Shown piece by piece: positions 21,113 through 34,000 of a stretch of 64,000 nucleotides of DNA. Made by a program: the position numbers and the translations under genes. Each line of letters begins with the position of its first letter. Within the stretch, counting starts at the first letter, position 1. A model generated the notes under the pieces. The model was given only the letters and a program-made list of their open reading frames with translations, ran no database searches and was not told the origin of the DNA. Origin of the DNA: Coprinellus micaceus. Its lineage: Eukaryota > Basidiomycota > Agaricomycetes > Agaricales > Psathyrellaceae. The stretch covers positions 3,472,001-3,536,000 of the forward strand of contig OX596339.1 of NCBI GenBank assembly GCA_951394405.1, given 5' to 3'.

Positions 21113-22232
21113 ATCCTTCTGTTTGTGGCTTATTCATTTGGCTCTCTCTTCTGTCCATATTGCTCTCCCCCATAGAGAAGCGATCCCGGCACATTGTAGT
21201 AGGCTACCCGGAGATCCATTTCCTGGTTCAAACTTCTTGGTATTCTTAACACTGCAGAGGGTCTGAACACATCGGTTGTGCCTGGTGGGCAGTGGGTGCC
21301 GCTTGGAGGTGTGTAAGACAAGATCAGGGTTGGAGAAGGGAAACAGAGCCTAGAGGTGGACAAGATGAACAAGGTGGATTGAGAAGCGAGGAAGGAGAGC
21401 CCTGACTCTAAGGGCAACTGCAATACCCTATGACAATTTGGGTACCCATCAAGGGCAATTGGAGGGCAATCATTGGTCGCCCAGCTGAACCGTCAATTTT
21501 CTAATGCTATCCCCCTTCCCAGACTTGCAACTTTTGACTGTCAATGAAGGCAGTCTCATGTTGTTACAGTCTACTTGAGCGCCTTCAGCTTTGTTTTAGA
21601 TCATTTTTAGAATCCTTGTTGTACATCTGTGAGGTACATTGTTTGACAGGCTCTGAGCTGGGGTCTTTCATGGTTGAACTCATGACCCATATTTTCATGG
21701 TAGGACAGAGAACAGTATATAGGATGAAAGTAGTGCTGTTTGGTGGTGACGGAGGTGGTAGAAAATACAGTGAGAAGAAGGAAAGTTTGGTGTGGCGTGG
21801 TGTGTGCCTATTTCATGAATAAGCTGTGTGCTGAAGCAGATGGGATCATCAAACAGCAATGGCTGAGGGCAACCAGTATGCCCATAACCTATCAGAAAAA
21901 TGAATTGAACAGTTCTCAGATACTGAAGGCGCATATAAATAGGTACATATATTTGAGCCAGGTTTCAGCAAGCAAGTACAAAGAGCCTGGGTAGGTAAAG
22001 CAGGCTTGGGGGTCTACTGTCTACAAAGGGAGGAGGCAAAAGAGAATAGTACAAAAACAGAAGCTGCAAGTGGGACGAAGGTAGTATTACATGATTGAAG
22101 GCACAGGTCAAGGGAGAAATCATCAAGATAATATGTACACTGAATAACAAAAATTTGGAGGGAACAATTATTAATGATTTTTGAGTGAGAAATTTAGAAG
22201 GGGGAGCATGAGATAAAAGTAGATGAATGAAA
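21113..22232. other. Unassigned host sequence downstream of the left NLR gene
   Basis: Short frames on both strands, none with a recognisable domain. The part next to 22233 is the 3' flank of the minus-strand NLR gene. Confidence 0.3.
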
Positions 22233-25200
22233 TCAAGGGGAAGGGGTATAACATTTCTGCCAGTTGTCACCAATAGCATCCAATGAAAATGTAAGTGGAG
22301 AAAGAAAAGAGGAATAGGTGGGACCACTAGAAATGAGGAGGATGCAGGGGGATCGGGGAACAAGTGCTGTAGGTGCATACATGAGGTGGTTTTGTCGGTC
22401 GCCAGAAGTGAGAAGCCACCCAGTGGCTTCACCATTGATGACCTCTGAGGTATAGGAAAGCCCCTTCAAATCCCATACCCGTATTGTCTGGTCCCTGGAG
22501 CCAGAGACTACCTGGGTACTGTCTCTTGAGAATGCAACTGATTGAACGGAGCTGGTGTGTTCCTTCAGTACCAGGAGTCCCTCACCTGTTGTTGAGTCCC
22601 ACACTCGCACTGTGCAATCCCTTGAACCAGAGACAATTTGAGTTCCATCTCTGGAAAATGCAACTGACCAAACCCAGTTGGTGTGGCCTTTCAGAATGTG
22701 CTGCACCTCCCCTGTCAGTGCATCCCAGATCCGGACTGACTGGTCATCAGATCCAGACACAATATGGGTACCATCTGGTGAGAATCCAACAGAGCGAACC
22801 CAATCTATGTGACCCTCCAACACCCTCAGCTGCTCTCCCTTGTCCACATCCCAGATTTGCACAGTTTGATCCCCAGACCCTGATGCAATCCACTTCCCAT
22901 CCCTTGAGAATGTGGCTGAGCAAACATCCCTAGTGTGACCATTCAGCACTGTCTGCTCCTCCCCTGCTGCTGCATCCCAAATGCGCACAGACCTATCCCC
23001 AGAGGCAGAGACAATACGGGCTCCATCACTTGAGAATGCTACTGAAAAAACTGTCCCAGTGTGTCCTTCCAGCACCAGCTGCTCCTGGCCTACCACTGCA
23101 TCCCATACCCGTACCGACTTATCATCAGAGCCGGACACAATTTGAGTGCCATCTGGTGAGAATGCAACTGAGTTGACTGGAGCTGTGTGGCCCTCCAGAA
23201 TCTTCAGCTGCTCTCCTGTCACCCCATTCCACACCCGGACTGACCTATCTCCAGAGCCAGAGACAATCCTAGTGCCAGCTTCTGAGAAGCTGACTGATGT
23301 CACAGCCCCGGTATGGCCCTGCAGTGCCTGCTCCTCCTGCTCTCCTGCTGCCATATCCCACACCCGCACAGACTTGTCCAAGGAGCCAGAGATCAGCCGC
23401 CTTCCATCAGTTGAGAATGCAACTGACATGACATCAGAAGTGTGGCCCTGAAGCACCTTTAGCTCCCTTCCAGTCCCCACATCCCATAAGCGTACAGTGT
23501 TGTCACCAGAGCCAGAGACAATCTGTGTGCCATCACTGAAGAAAGCAACAGACCTGACCCAGCCAGTGTGGCCCCACATCACCTGCTCCTCCCTCCCTGT
23601 TGCTGTCTTCCAAACCCGAACAGATTTGTCATCTGAGCCTGATGCAATCCAAGCACCATCACCTGAGAATGTGACCGAGTTGACTTCATCTGTATGGCCC
23701 TCCAGCAGCATCAGCTGCTCACCTGTCTTGGTGTCCCAGAGCCTCACAGATTTGTCAGGAGAGCCAGATGCAATCCGAGTTCCATCAGGTGAGAATGCAA
23801 CTGAATAAACATTTCTAGTGTGGCCCTGCAGCACCATCTCCTCCTCACCCAGAGTGGTATTCCATAATTGTACCACATTGTCATCCCCTGCTGAGACAAT
23901 GTGATTACTGTCATTTGAGAATGCCACTGAATGGACCCAGCCAGTATGCCCTAGTAGCACCTGCTCCTTCTCCCCTGTCATGATGTTCCATAGGCAGACA
24001 GACTTGTCATCTGACCCAGACACAACATGCTGGCCATCCTTGGAAAATGCAACTGATCTGACACAAGCTGAGTGACCCTCCAGGATTTTCACCTGCTTCC
24101 CGTTCTGTGCATCCCAAATCCTGACTGAGCCATCCCCACAGCCAGAGGCAATATACTTCCCATCTGGTGACACTGCAACCCCACACACCTCACTCCCAAC
24201 ATTGATGTTCATCAAAGAAACACTGCGCTGTGAGCCCTGTGCTTGAAACTCAGGGATGGTAGGAAAATGCTTCTTCCAGGCCAGGGGAGGGCCAGAATTC
24301 TGTGGCCAGGTTGCAAGGGAGGAGAGATAGAGGTGAGGGGTAGACTGTGATGCTGGGCTGGTGCTGAAGTATAGTGCAAAGGAACCAGTGTTCCTTAGCT
24401 GCTGGGCGAGTGTGGTGCTGTCATCATGGTTAAGCTATATGGTTCAAGTCAGGAAATTTCAGAATTGAAAAGTTACATGACTCACCTCCTCAAGCCACTC
24501 GCTAGCTCTGCACAAGTCAGGATCACATTGGGTGGCAGAACCAAGGAGGTTCATAGCTTCAATCCAGAAAAGGACCTTGAGCTGAAGGAAAGTGTATAGG
24601 GTGGGGATGAAGGAATGTGTGGGGTCTGGTATAGTCATGGAAAGGTGCTGGCTCCAGCCCTGGCAGGAATAGTGGAGTGCAGGAGGGAGATTCTGGGTGA
24701 TCTTGTCTTGGAGTTGGGGATTATCACAGTCGAAGATGAAGGAGGAGGGGATATCGGCAATGTTGAATTGGAGGTTGGTGTTCATGATGCGGAAGCAGTG
24801 CTTGGTGACCATAAAGTGGGCCTGGGGTCTATCAACAGACCATGGAGAGTTGGTTGAGGTTGGAGCTGGTGTTGACTGATGTTCGGTCAAGAAGTCGACA
24901 AAGGATGCATGGTAGATTGTAATGAGCCCATCATCAGAGTTGCTGGGGGGGATTTGAACAACTGAGTGCAATGACCTGAATGCTTCTCGAATAGTGCCCA
25001 CAGAGCAGTCCAGGAGGCCAGCATACTCTGTGACAGATAATGGATGGTGGGCAACCACGAGCAAAGAGAGACAGGCAAGTACATCCTTCTCCTCGCTTGG
25101 GTTGAGGGATGCATATGCTGCCTTTAGGATATTGTGGTAGAGCTGGTGGATCCCGGAAAGGGTTGGAGCATCTGCACGCCCAAATGCCTGAAAACGATTG

Positions 25201-27480
25201 ATTCGGTTCCCTGCCCTGTCGCCAATATAGCGCATGATGGTTGCTGCAACAATGAATAGGGTGCCAGAATGCTCCACAATTGTCTGGACTTCAGGGGGAG
25301 GCCATGTGCCCTGATATGCACGCGGCAAGGGCTGAATAATCTTCCCAAGTTCATGGTTGACGAAGAGCTCAATGTCGGCCCGGACAATGTCGCGTTCAAT
25401 GTCATGGAGGCGGCACAATTGCGGGCGGGATGGGGATGAGGATGATTCAATCGGTTCCCGGATGAGGGACTCAGGGCGACTTGTAAGGAAGATCTTGAGC
25501 GCCGGGGGAGGCTTTGTTGACAGAACAACCTGGAGAAACTCGAGCAATGCATCTTTGTCCTTGCATTCGTCAAGGGCATCAACTGACAGGACGACATTAT
25601 CATTGGTGTCCTGAAAGGCCTCCTTTGCTGGATCAAGGATAAGATGTTCATACTGGTCGGGGATCTTCATCAGAAGCGGATCGTTACCCTGGCCCAGCTC
25701 TTCATCGAGGATTGTGGTGAGGGCATTCCCAAACTCCGGTCTTGCTTTGGCTAGAGCCTTTGCGAGGGAAGGGATGATGAGACGCACGTCGCTCAGCTCC
25801 TGGCTGGTCAACGAGCAAAAGAAGCTGGCGCCAAGGAGCCGGCGCTTGGACAGCTGGGAGCAGAACGTTTCGGAAACAGCAGTTTTTCCCGTACCGGCCA
25901 TCCCGCTGAGCCAGAATGCATGGCTGGTGTCTCGATCCACCCCCCAGACCAGCAGTTCGGACACCAAGCCAACACGCGATCCTGGGACACACTCCCGTCT
26001 TCTCGTTCCGTTGCTGAATGCGAAATTCTTGACGTCCCCGAGGCTCTTGAGGGTTTCTGGGTCGGGTTTATTCTTTGAGTTCATGTTGGAAACAGACAAG
26101 ACTTACCTGCTTTACACAACGCAGCCACGCCCTTCTCAATTCGTGCAAGAGGCTCTTGGATGCCCCTGTACTCTTCCCCTAGTGCCTAACTTAGCGAAGA
26201 CATAAAGGAAACCAAGGTACAGATACTCACCCTGACGGTCCTTCAGCCAGTTGATACCCTTGACGGCTTGGAGAATCAGAGTCTCATTTCGGATGGTCAC
26301 GTCGAACTTGGTATACAGGTTCACGTTAGAGCACGCACATGGGATTCATGAAGGTAAGCTTACCATTGCAATCTCGATGGCGAAGCTGACCTCACGGACG
26401 AGCCGCAAGATCTCCTGTTGGTCGTCCGTGCTGCGTGCCACCCGTTCCAGTCTCGTTCGGTCGCCCTTTGCCTCCAAAGCCTCTGTCAAGCCCTTGAGAC
26501 TTCTGTCGAGTTTAAAAGGCTGTCAGCGCAATAGTCGAAGCTGGGTATGACTTTCCTTACCGTTCCAGCCCATCCCGACGGTCCTTAAACTCTTGAGGGG
26601 CGTCTTGCGGACTTGATCTCAGGATGGCATCCACGAGCTTGACTCTCTCGGCGAGCCGCTCGAAGTCTCGTTTGTTATCTCCAAAAGCCTGCGTCGTAGT
26701 GTAAGCCCGCAGCTCCCACGTCGGAACAAAACTACTTACGTCGTAGATATCCAAAATGCCGTTTATCCCTGCCACCGTGCTCTTCAACGGAGGAAACGCG
26801 TCCGAAGCGCGCTCGATGAGTGCTAGTGTGGCCCTGATGCCTGCATAGCAAGGAGAAGACTCCTTGGGTTTCTCTTCCTGGACGGCGGTGGTCGCATCCG
26901 AAGGGTTGTCGATAGGCTTCGGGCTCGAGGGTAACTGGGAATCCCCCGAGTCCGACGTCTGGGGAGCTTGCGGACTATCGATGAGGGACGTATCCGCTGG
27001 AGTGGGCTCGGAGAGGCCGACAGGGGCCTGGGGTTGGCCAGTGTGGGGCGTTCCTTGAGCGATGGGCGCTTCGGCGGAATGGCCAGAGTCGAGGTCCAGT
27101 TGGGCGACATTTGGGGCCAAGGTGGATGAAGATTCGATAACAGAGCCGATTTCCAGTGGTTCAGGGGAGCTAGGTACGAAGGTGCTGGGGATGCGCTCAG
27201 GCTGAGAAGGGGATCCGAGGAGAGCTGGGGGAGTGCTGTGAAGCCTTGCCGGGGAAGCCTCTGTGAGAAGGGTCTGGCGAGCACGATCGGCTGGGGCATT
27301 GTTGGTACTGCTAGTGCCTTCAGATTCATGGGGAGCTTGGCCAGAAAGAGGACCAGGGGAGGAAGAACGTGATGTCGGGTTCGAGTCGAATACCCTCTTG
27401 AAACCGTGCTTGACGTCGTCTTTCGCTTCTCTGGCCCATTTCTTGAACCTAGAGCGCTTGGATGTGTTTGGAGGGTCCAT
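22233..27480 (-). CDS. NACHT-WD40 NLR-type receptor, left copy (7 exons, intact)
   Basis: Exons on the minus strand are 27480-26740, 26688-26561, 26502-26364, 26306-26231, 26178-26107, 26056-24486 and 24434-22233, all GT..AG and in phase, giving 1642 residues. The start is ATG 27480. A basic amphipathic N-terminus (about 1-45) leads into a Pro/Ser-rich linker, then a helical effector-like region (about 205-385). NACHT has Walker A GMAGTGKTA (about 437-445) and Walker B VVLSVDALDE (about 540-549). Fourteen WD40 repeats of 42 residues (about 985-1570) could form two seven-bladed propellers. Fungal NACHT-WD40 proteins such as HET-E act as cytosolic sensors whose NACHT switch triggers an N-terminal effector, often cell death. 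That role is inferred here. Exons 2-7 have the same lengths as in the right copy. Confidence 0.93.
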
Positions 27481-27560
27481 AGGTGCGAGAGGACGTAGGA
27501 GTTCTAACGTGGTCGTTCAAGGCAAAGGATTCGACGTGTTGCGGTGGATGAGAAAGGGCG
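22233..27560. repeat. Inverted segmental duplication, block II, left arm
   Basis: Matches the reverse complement of about 44860-50200 from the NLR stop codon to about 80 bp upstream of its ATG, where CGAATCCTTTGC and TTGAACGA are shared. Paired coordinates add up to about 72420. Confidence 0.95.
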
Positions 27561-30500
27561 AAGGCGAAGAGATCCCAGCAGGCCAAGTAAGGCATTTGCC
27601 CTGTCGCATGTCACCGAAATCACATCGATATTAAGACGGGCATAGCCTCTCTCCAGCCTCATGTCGTCCAGCCCTTCTCCGTCTTTCCACCGCAGTTCTC
27701 GTCTCCTTTGCGTCGCGTTCCGGAGTTGCGTTCGTTGTATTTGAGGGAGCGGCTCTTGCTCGACGTCGCTTGTTGAGGAGCGTCCCCGGGATTCTGTGAG
27801 GACGCGGGACTGGGGCATCATCGAATGAGACCTAATGGTGCACACGCTTTGAGAGACGGGGTGAGGAAACAGCTTGGGGAAAGGGACATGGGCTGCACAG
27901 TGGAGGGGAGTAAGGCGATCTTCGTTGGGCGGGACATTGGAATTTACGAGGCGGGAACCCTAACCCAATGTCATCACCCAACTACCCGTCTGTATTCCAA
28001 TCTTGAAGCCATTTCACCACTTTCGCGTGGGCATAGGGTCTATCTAGCTGTCTGAAAGGCTAGGTGGTGGAGGAATTTGAGGTAGGCATCCAAAACCTTC
28101 GAAAGCATACGCTAGAGCTCGTTGCTTGGACAGGGGCTTTTGCCGAATCGGGGCCTCTCGATCAAGCGACGCGGTCAACATCTACCTTGAACTTCATCTC
28201 CAACCCCATGGCGTACCCACACCCTTTCGACGTTCTACCCCACGGCATAGAACCACGCACGCAAAGGCGGCGGTGACCTTACAGCTCTAAGGAATCATCT
28301 CTGTGTTCCATCCATTCGTTCCCAATGTGTTTCCAACAACCTCTACCCCATTCCCACCTCCACACCTTCCCTGATTCTATAATGCTGAAGGCCGCCTCGG
28401 AACGAAGGACGACCATCCAGGATTAGGGTAGCCGCGATATTTGCCCTCGTGGTCGCCTTTGTCAATGCCTCTGGAAATTGACCGTGGAGCACTATGGAGT
28501 GCCGATGTTGCGATTATGCTCGTACGTCCTGCATTCCTACCCCCACCCTGCCCATCCCAGCTTGATTATGGAACGTTTAACCCCCCTTCAGCATGCAACG
28601 CTGCTGGCGCCGGGCTTCACGCAGGCCTACCCCTCCACGCCGCCTAACGAGCACTTATATTTGGCCGTCACAGCCGCGGTTATACGGGCCCCCCCGTTGG
28701 GCCTTCAGCCCTCTCGTCGTGCCTATATCCGTTGCGTGGTCGAATTTATCATCTGGGGTACGCAGGCCTCTACTTAACCTATTTCCATTCTCCCTATGGG
28801 ATCCCCCCTTCCCGTTCTGTTCACCTCCAACTCTCGCTTCCAACGAACTCTCACCCCGCCCAGTGCCTCCTCCCATTCGCCTCGCTATTTCTCCTCTCCT
28901 TCTCGTTCCCATCCCCTTTCTTTGTCCTTCGTTAGAACGCACACTGACCCATACCACAGCGGTCTTCGGCTCTGCCCGGACGGACATGCACGTCCCCTTC
29001 GTCCACGAACTCGGATACCGCCGTTCTTCGAGACCGCCTCTGAAACGATGAACGGAGTTGAGCGTTTGCCCGCCCACCGCTTCGCTTACCTTCACCTATG
29101 GCTGTTTCTCACCCATACGCCTTTTGCATTCGCCCCTCGGCGTCTAACTGGACCAGGGCGTATTGGTTAGATCAAGCTTCGACTTTCCCTGCTCTACGCT
29201 AGTCACTAACCCAAATCGCTCTGGAATCTGCATACGGCTTGCGTCGTCGACAACGAGCGTACGTCCCTCCCTTTTTCCTATTCACTACATCTGTACTTCT
29301 ATTACAGCCTCCCCTCGAGCCCTCCCCTTCTCGACCTCCCTTTCCTAAGTTACCTTTGGCGGCCTTCTTCCCACAACGAACCGATGCTGACGAACCCGAA
29401 CAGATAAGGACGAACTTTGAGGTATCCATCCCCTGCTTGACGGGACTCCTCACTTTCTTCTCACTCGCCAGCGCAAGGAGTCCTCTCGTGACGCACCTCA
29501 GCTGCTCTCGTCAAACACCAGTGGAAGTTTCCGGATTTTGTTCAGCCTGTTTTTACACTTCGAGCCGCGTTACTTCGCCCTCGCACGTCACATCCGCTAC
29601 ACCGGCCCCGACGTACCCCTGCGGACCTCTAGTCGAACGTGTCAACGACGGTCGTTTGAACGCCACTTCAATTTCCTGTTGCGTCGACCCTAGAACGAGG
29701 ATCGCCTTGATTCTCCCTACCTCGCTTGAGCCTGTAGATGTGACCTGACTGGCTTGTACGTACGCTGTACGCACGTTGAATTGCACTTTATTTCGTTCCC
29801 TAAACGCATGTCCCAGTTCGATCGGTGGTTTCTACCGCGGTTAGGGTTTTTCGGGTTCATGGTGATACAGCTTGTAAATTTGAATCACTTCGAACATGTT
29901 TCCTGTCTACACCGACATGCGCCTGTCCTTTCGCGCGTCACCCTGATGTGGGGACGATGGCTGGGGTTCCCGATTTCGAACTGTTAGGGGAGGTGGCCTT
30001 TGATCACCTGCAGAGGTGAGACTGGTAGATAACCCCCCGACAGTGCTTAGTGGATCGAAGGTATGACTGCCTACATCTTTTAAGGTGGTTTCGAGACCGT
30101 TTTTCTCTGGCCAAAGTGACCTTGGGCCCTACAGCCGTATTTGTTGACACAAAAACATCATCGTTGTGCATTCTTTCACTCTACGATTTAACGTACGCTC
30201 TACATAAGTTTCTGACTATGCGCACTCGATATTTTCCGCGGTCGTCCCCTCGACCCAGGGATTGAAGACGTCCTCAACTCCAAGCGAAAGTTCCACACCA
30301 CTTCAAGTACGATACACCGCCCGGGTCTATCCTTAAGCCTCCGCAAGCCCACCATGCGCCCTGGTCATCGCGAAGTCGTGGGTTTGCAGGCCATCGGCGT
30401 TGTGCGTTGAGTCGCTTTCGGGACCTTCTAGACGGTGTAAGGGAGGCGCTTGGGGTAGGGGGGAGAAACCAGAGAGCGGGAAGGAAGAGGGAGTTTGGTA

Positions 30501-30990
30501 AAGAGGAGGTGGCGGTACAAAGCGTTGCATGAAGAACCCAAACGATCGAAAATATTTTCTGGTCGGATCGTAGAAGACCTTTCTTGCCCATCCATCCCAT
30601 CCTTCGAACCGATGCGTTCCTCAAACCCTCCGCGCGCCCCAACCATCCCTGCTTTTCCACCTTCCCGCCGGCGTGGCCCGACACTCATCAGGACGACGGC
30701 TCGTAACCCTTTCTCATCCAGCAGCCCCACACCCTTCGCCAGCTTTCCCCCGTTAAAACCAGAGCACAGAGGACTCCCACAAGCAAAGAGCCCACCACAC
30801 GAACGACGCCGCCTCCATCCCTACCCCGTTTTCCCGCTAGGCCACGTTCCTCTTCGACGGCTCGGCTCCCCTGCTCTCCTCCCGCCTTCCCTCATTCCCG
30901 CCTTCCCTCATTCCCGCCTTCCACCCAAGTATACGTCCACCTCGAGGCCCTGTACCCATACACGAGCTTTCAAGTTCGACCAGCTTTGAG
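27561..30990. other. Unassigned, intron-like pyrimidine-rich sequence
   Basis: No recognised domain. Parts on the plus strand (28440-29760) alternate short open stretches with GTACGTCC...TTAG-like segments, as in a multi-exon gene, but no frame can be followed. A direct tandem of CCCTCATTCCCGCCTTCC lies near 30885-30925. Confidence 0.3.
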
Positions 30991-30995
30991 ACGTT

Positions 30996-31015
30996 TCGTC
31001 GTCGTCGTCGTCGTC
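30996..31015. repeat. (TCG)n microsatellite
   Basis: Nearly seven uninterrupted TCG triplets. A second, interrupted GTC/CGT run lies at 31852-31876. Confidence 0.8.
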
Positions 31016-34000
31016 CCAGTGTACGAATCCGCTTGGGTTAGAGGGGACTTCAAGTGGGTGGCTTTGAAATGTCGGCGGGTTTCGTTTGTGAGGGTTTCGA
31101 CGGTTGAGGAGGATGTGCGATAGCGAAGCGTCACGAGGGAAATGGTTCGGCCAAGATGAAGAGGCGCGTGGAGGAGTGCGAGGCGATGACCCAGGCGGAC
31201 TGGTGAAGCTGGAGTGTCCTCCCCACCGTATCGTCGTCACCATACATGCTACAGCACCTCGTCCCACTACCCCACTTCCTTCCTTCCTAATACATCCCAT
31301 ACTCTCAAACCCTCCCAGCCCTGGTCCCCCAGCCTCGGGGAAAGGGAGCAGCCTTCACGACACCCAGCAGCTCGTACCCACCATCCGCTTAGCGTCTCCC
31401 CACTCTTCGTTAGCTCCCGTTTATCTCTCGACCTGCGGAGCCATCCCACGAGCACAACGCGAAATGACCCCGTCGTTCACTTCTCCGCTTCCTTTTATGG
31501 AGAACCGAGTCTCTTTTCGACGACTCGACAAGTTCCCACACCTCGACGACCTTATAGTATCCTTCCTGGACCCGTTCATGAGCGTTCGCGCAACCATGAG
31601 GCGTTTCGGGCCAAGTCGTTCTGGTCTTTGGATCCCCTTTGGGCTAGCGAGTGGGTTTGGGGTATGTGCGGGGTTCTTTGGTTGGGAGGAGATGCGGTGG
31701 CGAGGTGTAGTGAGGCGAATGGGCTTTGAGGAGAGGAAGTGCGTGGATCGGAGTGGGAGGTGTGGTGTCAGGCGTGTCAATGGATCTGGGTGTGCCGACC
31801 GAACCTCGAGTGACCGTTGAAGCACGGGTATGAGCATTCTCCCCCACATATGTCGTCGTCGTCGGCGTCGTCGTACGCGTTATAACTCCTCCCCTCTTGC
31901 TCCTTCCTAAAGCATTTAATGCGCCGGTCACCAGAACCTTACCCTCCATGCCCCATTCGCAAGCTTTTGCCCGGGTTGGAGCTGTTTCGAGCCAAGTCGC
32001 TCCGGTGTCCGGATCCACTTGGGCTGGGGAGAGGATCCAGAGACCCCGAGTGCCTTTGGGGTGTCGGTGGGTTCGGTAGCGAGGGTGTCGACGGTTTGGG
32101 GGGACGTACGATGGCGAAGCGCGGTGGGGAGAAGGAGTTTGGAAAGAGGTGCGAGGTGGGGACCCAGGCGGACTGATGAGCTTGGAGTGTCCTTCCTCCT
32201 CCCCCGCCGTATATTTGTCGTGGTTGTCGTCGTAATTCATGAAATAACTCCACGCCCCTCTAACCCTCTCGCTTCCTTCCGAACGCATCCCATACTCCCA
32301 GATAAGCCTCCCGGCCCTGATCCCAGACCCAGCGATACGTGGTTTCGACGGGTGGGCAGAGGAAGAATACATTGCAGAGACAATAAGAACGCAGGTGGTG
32401 CGGACATTGCAGAATCGTGGGGTAGAAGTGTCGGGGAAGGAACCCAAAACGACGGCCAGTCCATCCCTGTCGAATCGCAGATTTCCTTCATCCATCGCAT
32501 CCTAATCCTTCCTCAAACCCCCATTCTGCCATCCGGCCCGGGGCAGCTGGGTCAGGAACACCACATTCCACCTAACCCTCAACTCTCCCTTCCTCTCCGC
32601 CTTCCCCGCCTATGATCGATGCTTGCTCGGGCTTCACAACGCCCTAGGTACAGTAACACGTACCGGCCTCGGATCTAGCTGGCATTTCCCGGCATCTCCA
32701 CACTCTTCGTGGCTTTCCCTTCACCTGCCGACCCGCAGAGGGCGTGTGCGGAAGGTCCCCGACGTGTAGTACCCCTCCTATCTCCCGGCCCTGCAAGCCG
32801 GGTTCCTTCTCGACGACTCTTCTTGCCTCGACACGGCACCTCCCCGCCCCAGGACCTCCTTCCCGCTTCCCCGCTTCCCACCCAGGCACCACGTCGATCT
32901 CCAGCTGCACTTGATCCTTCGTACGCCCCCATGGACGACGCGGATATCTTGGTCGGCGGGGAGGCAAACCAGGGGAAGAGGGCGAGGGCGAGGGCGAGGG
33001 AAGAGCACTTTATCCTGGAAAGATGTCGTCATCTACCTCCTACCCCACCCCCCAAGTCTCGTCGACGACCCCTCTACTCGACCCCGTGCCCTCCCGCCAC
33101 CGACACCTCCTCCTGCTTTCCTCCATCCCCGCCTTCCACGCAAGTACACGTCCGTTTCGAGGCCCTCACCCTCCGTGTACCCGTACACGGGCCTTCGGGT
33201 GTTCGGGTCTGCTTGGGCTAGGGAGGAGACGCCGAGTGAGCGGTTTTGAAGTGTGTGCGGGGTTGGGTTGGGAGGTCCAGAGCACCGGTGGGTTCAGGTG
33301 TGGTGCCGGGGCGGGGTGAGGAGGTGTGCCTAGGAGAAGGGTGGCTGTTGGAGCTAGAGTACGAGCCGCACCCTCCGCAATCTGTATCGACGTCGTCGCT
33401 AGACATCCTGCGGTTCCTCGTCCCACCACCTCTCATTCTTCTTCCCGAAGGAATCCCGCCCATACCCCTCCCATCCCTGGTCCCCAAAGACGCTCTCGAA
33501 GATGATGTTCGGGTCGCTTGGGCCGAACGGGCCCTGCCTGCACCTGGGCCGCTTGAGGTGAACGTGGAGTCAATCCGAATGCCGGAGAAGAAACTCCCAG
33601 CGGGGTCCGGGGGCGGGGGTCCCGCCTCTGAGGCCTTGCTCCTCGAGGTGGTTGCGTACAGTATTGCGCGCGTTTCATGTTGCCGGGGACGAATGGTTCA
33701 GAAATCTGAGGAACGGTAAGGTGTTATTTTGAGTCCGAGGTGAGGTGAATTAGAGAGAGGGGGACGTACCTCCTTCTCCTGCGTTGCGTTTACTGGGTCA
33801 TCTGTTTCGGTCCGGGTCTCCATTCGAGGCCTGTACATTGAGGAGATGTGGTCAGTCAGAGGAATGCGCGTGGGGGGAAGAACGGGGTGAGGCGAGGTCG
33901 GGATAGGGTACTCACTATCGATTGAGCACTTTCTTGGGGTACGTCTCAGGCGGATTGAGGAGCCTTGGGTACACGTTGGAGCGCGGGTATGAGCTTCCTC

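Noticed and set aside
23146..23808. Plus-strand frames and near-identical units across the WD40 region as a non-coding tandem repeat
   Set aside because: The periodicity (126 bp) is the WD40 coding repeat of the minus-strand gene.
26099..26107. Left NLR gene starting at 26099 as a separate NACHT gene
   Set aside because: That start is a TTG inside a 50-nt intron (26106-26057). Splicing joins the NACHT exon to upstream exons exactly as in the right copy.
27957..27975. AACCCTAACCC as a telomeric remnant
   Set aside because: Single isolated match with no array, so no evidence of a chromosome end.
31644..32495. 283-codon minus-strand frame as a gene
   Set aside because: The inverted partner near 41966-42300 keeps only the first 25 or so residues in frame before diverging, and the content is part of the degenerate cassette.
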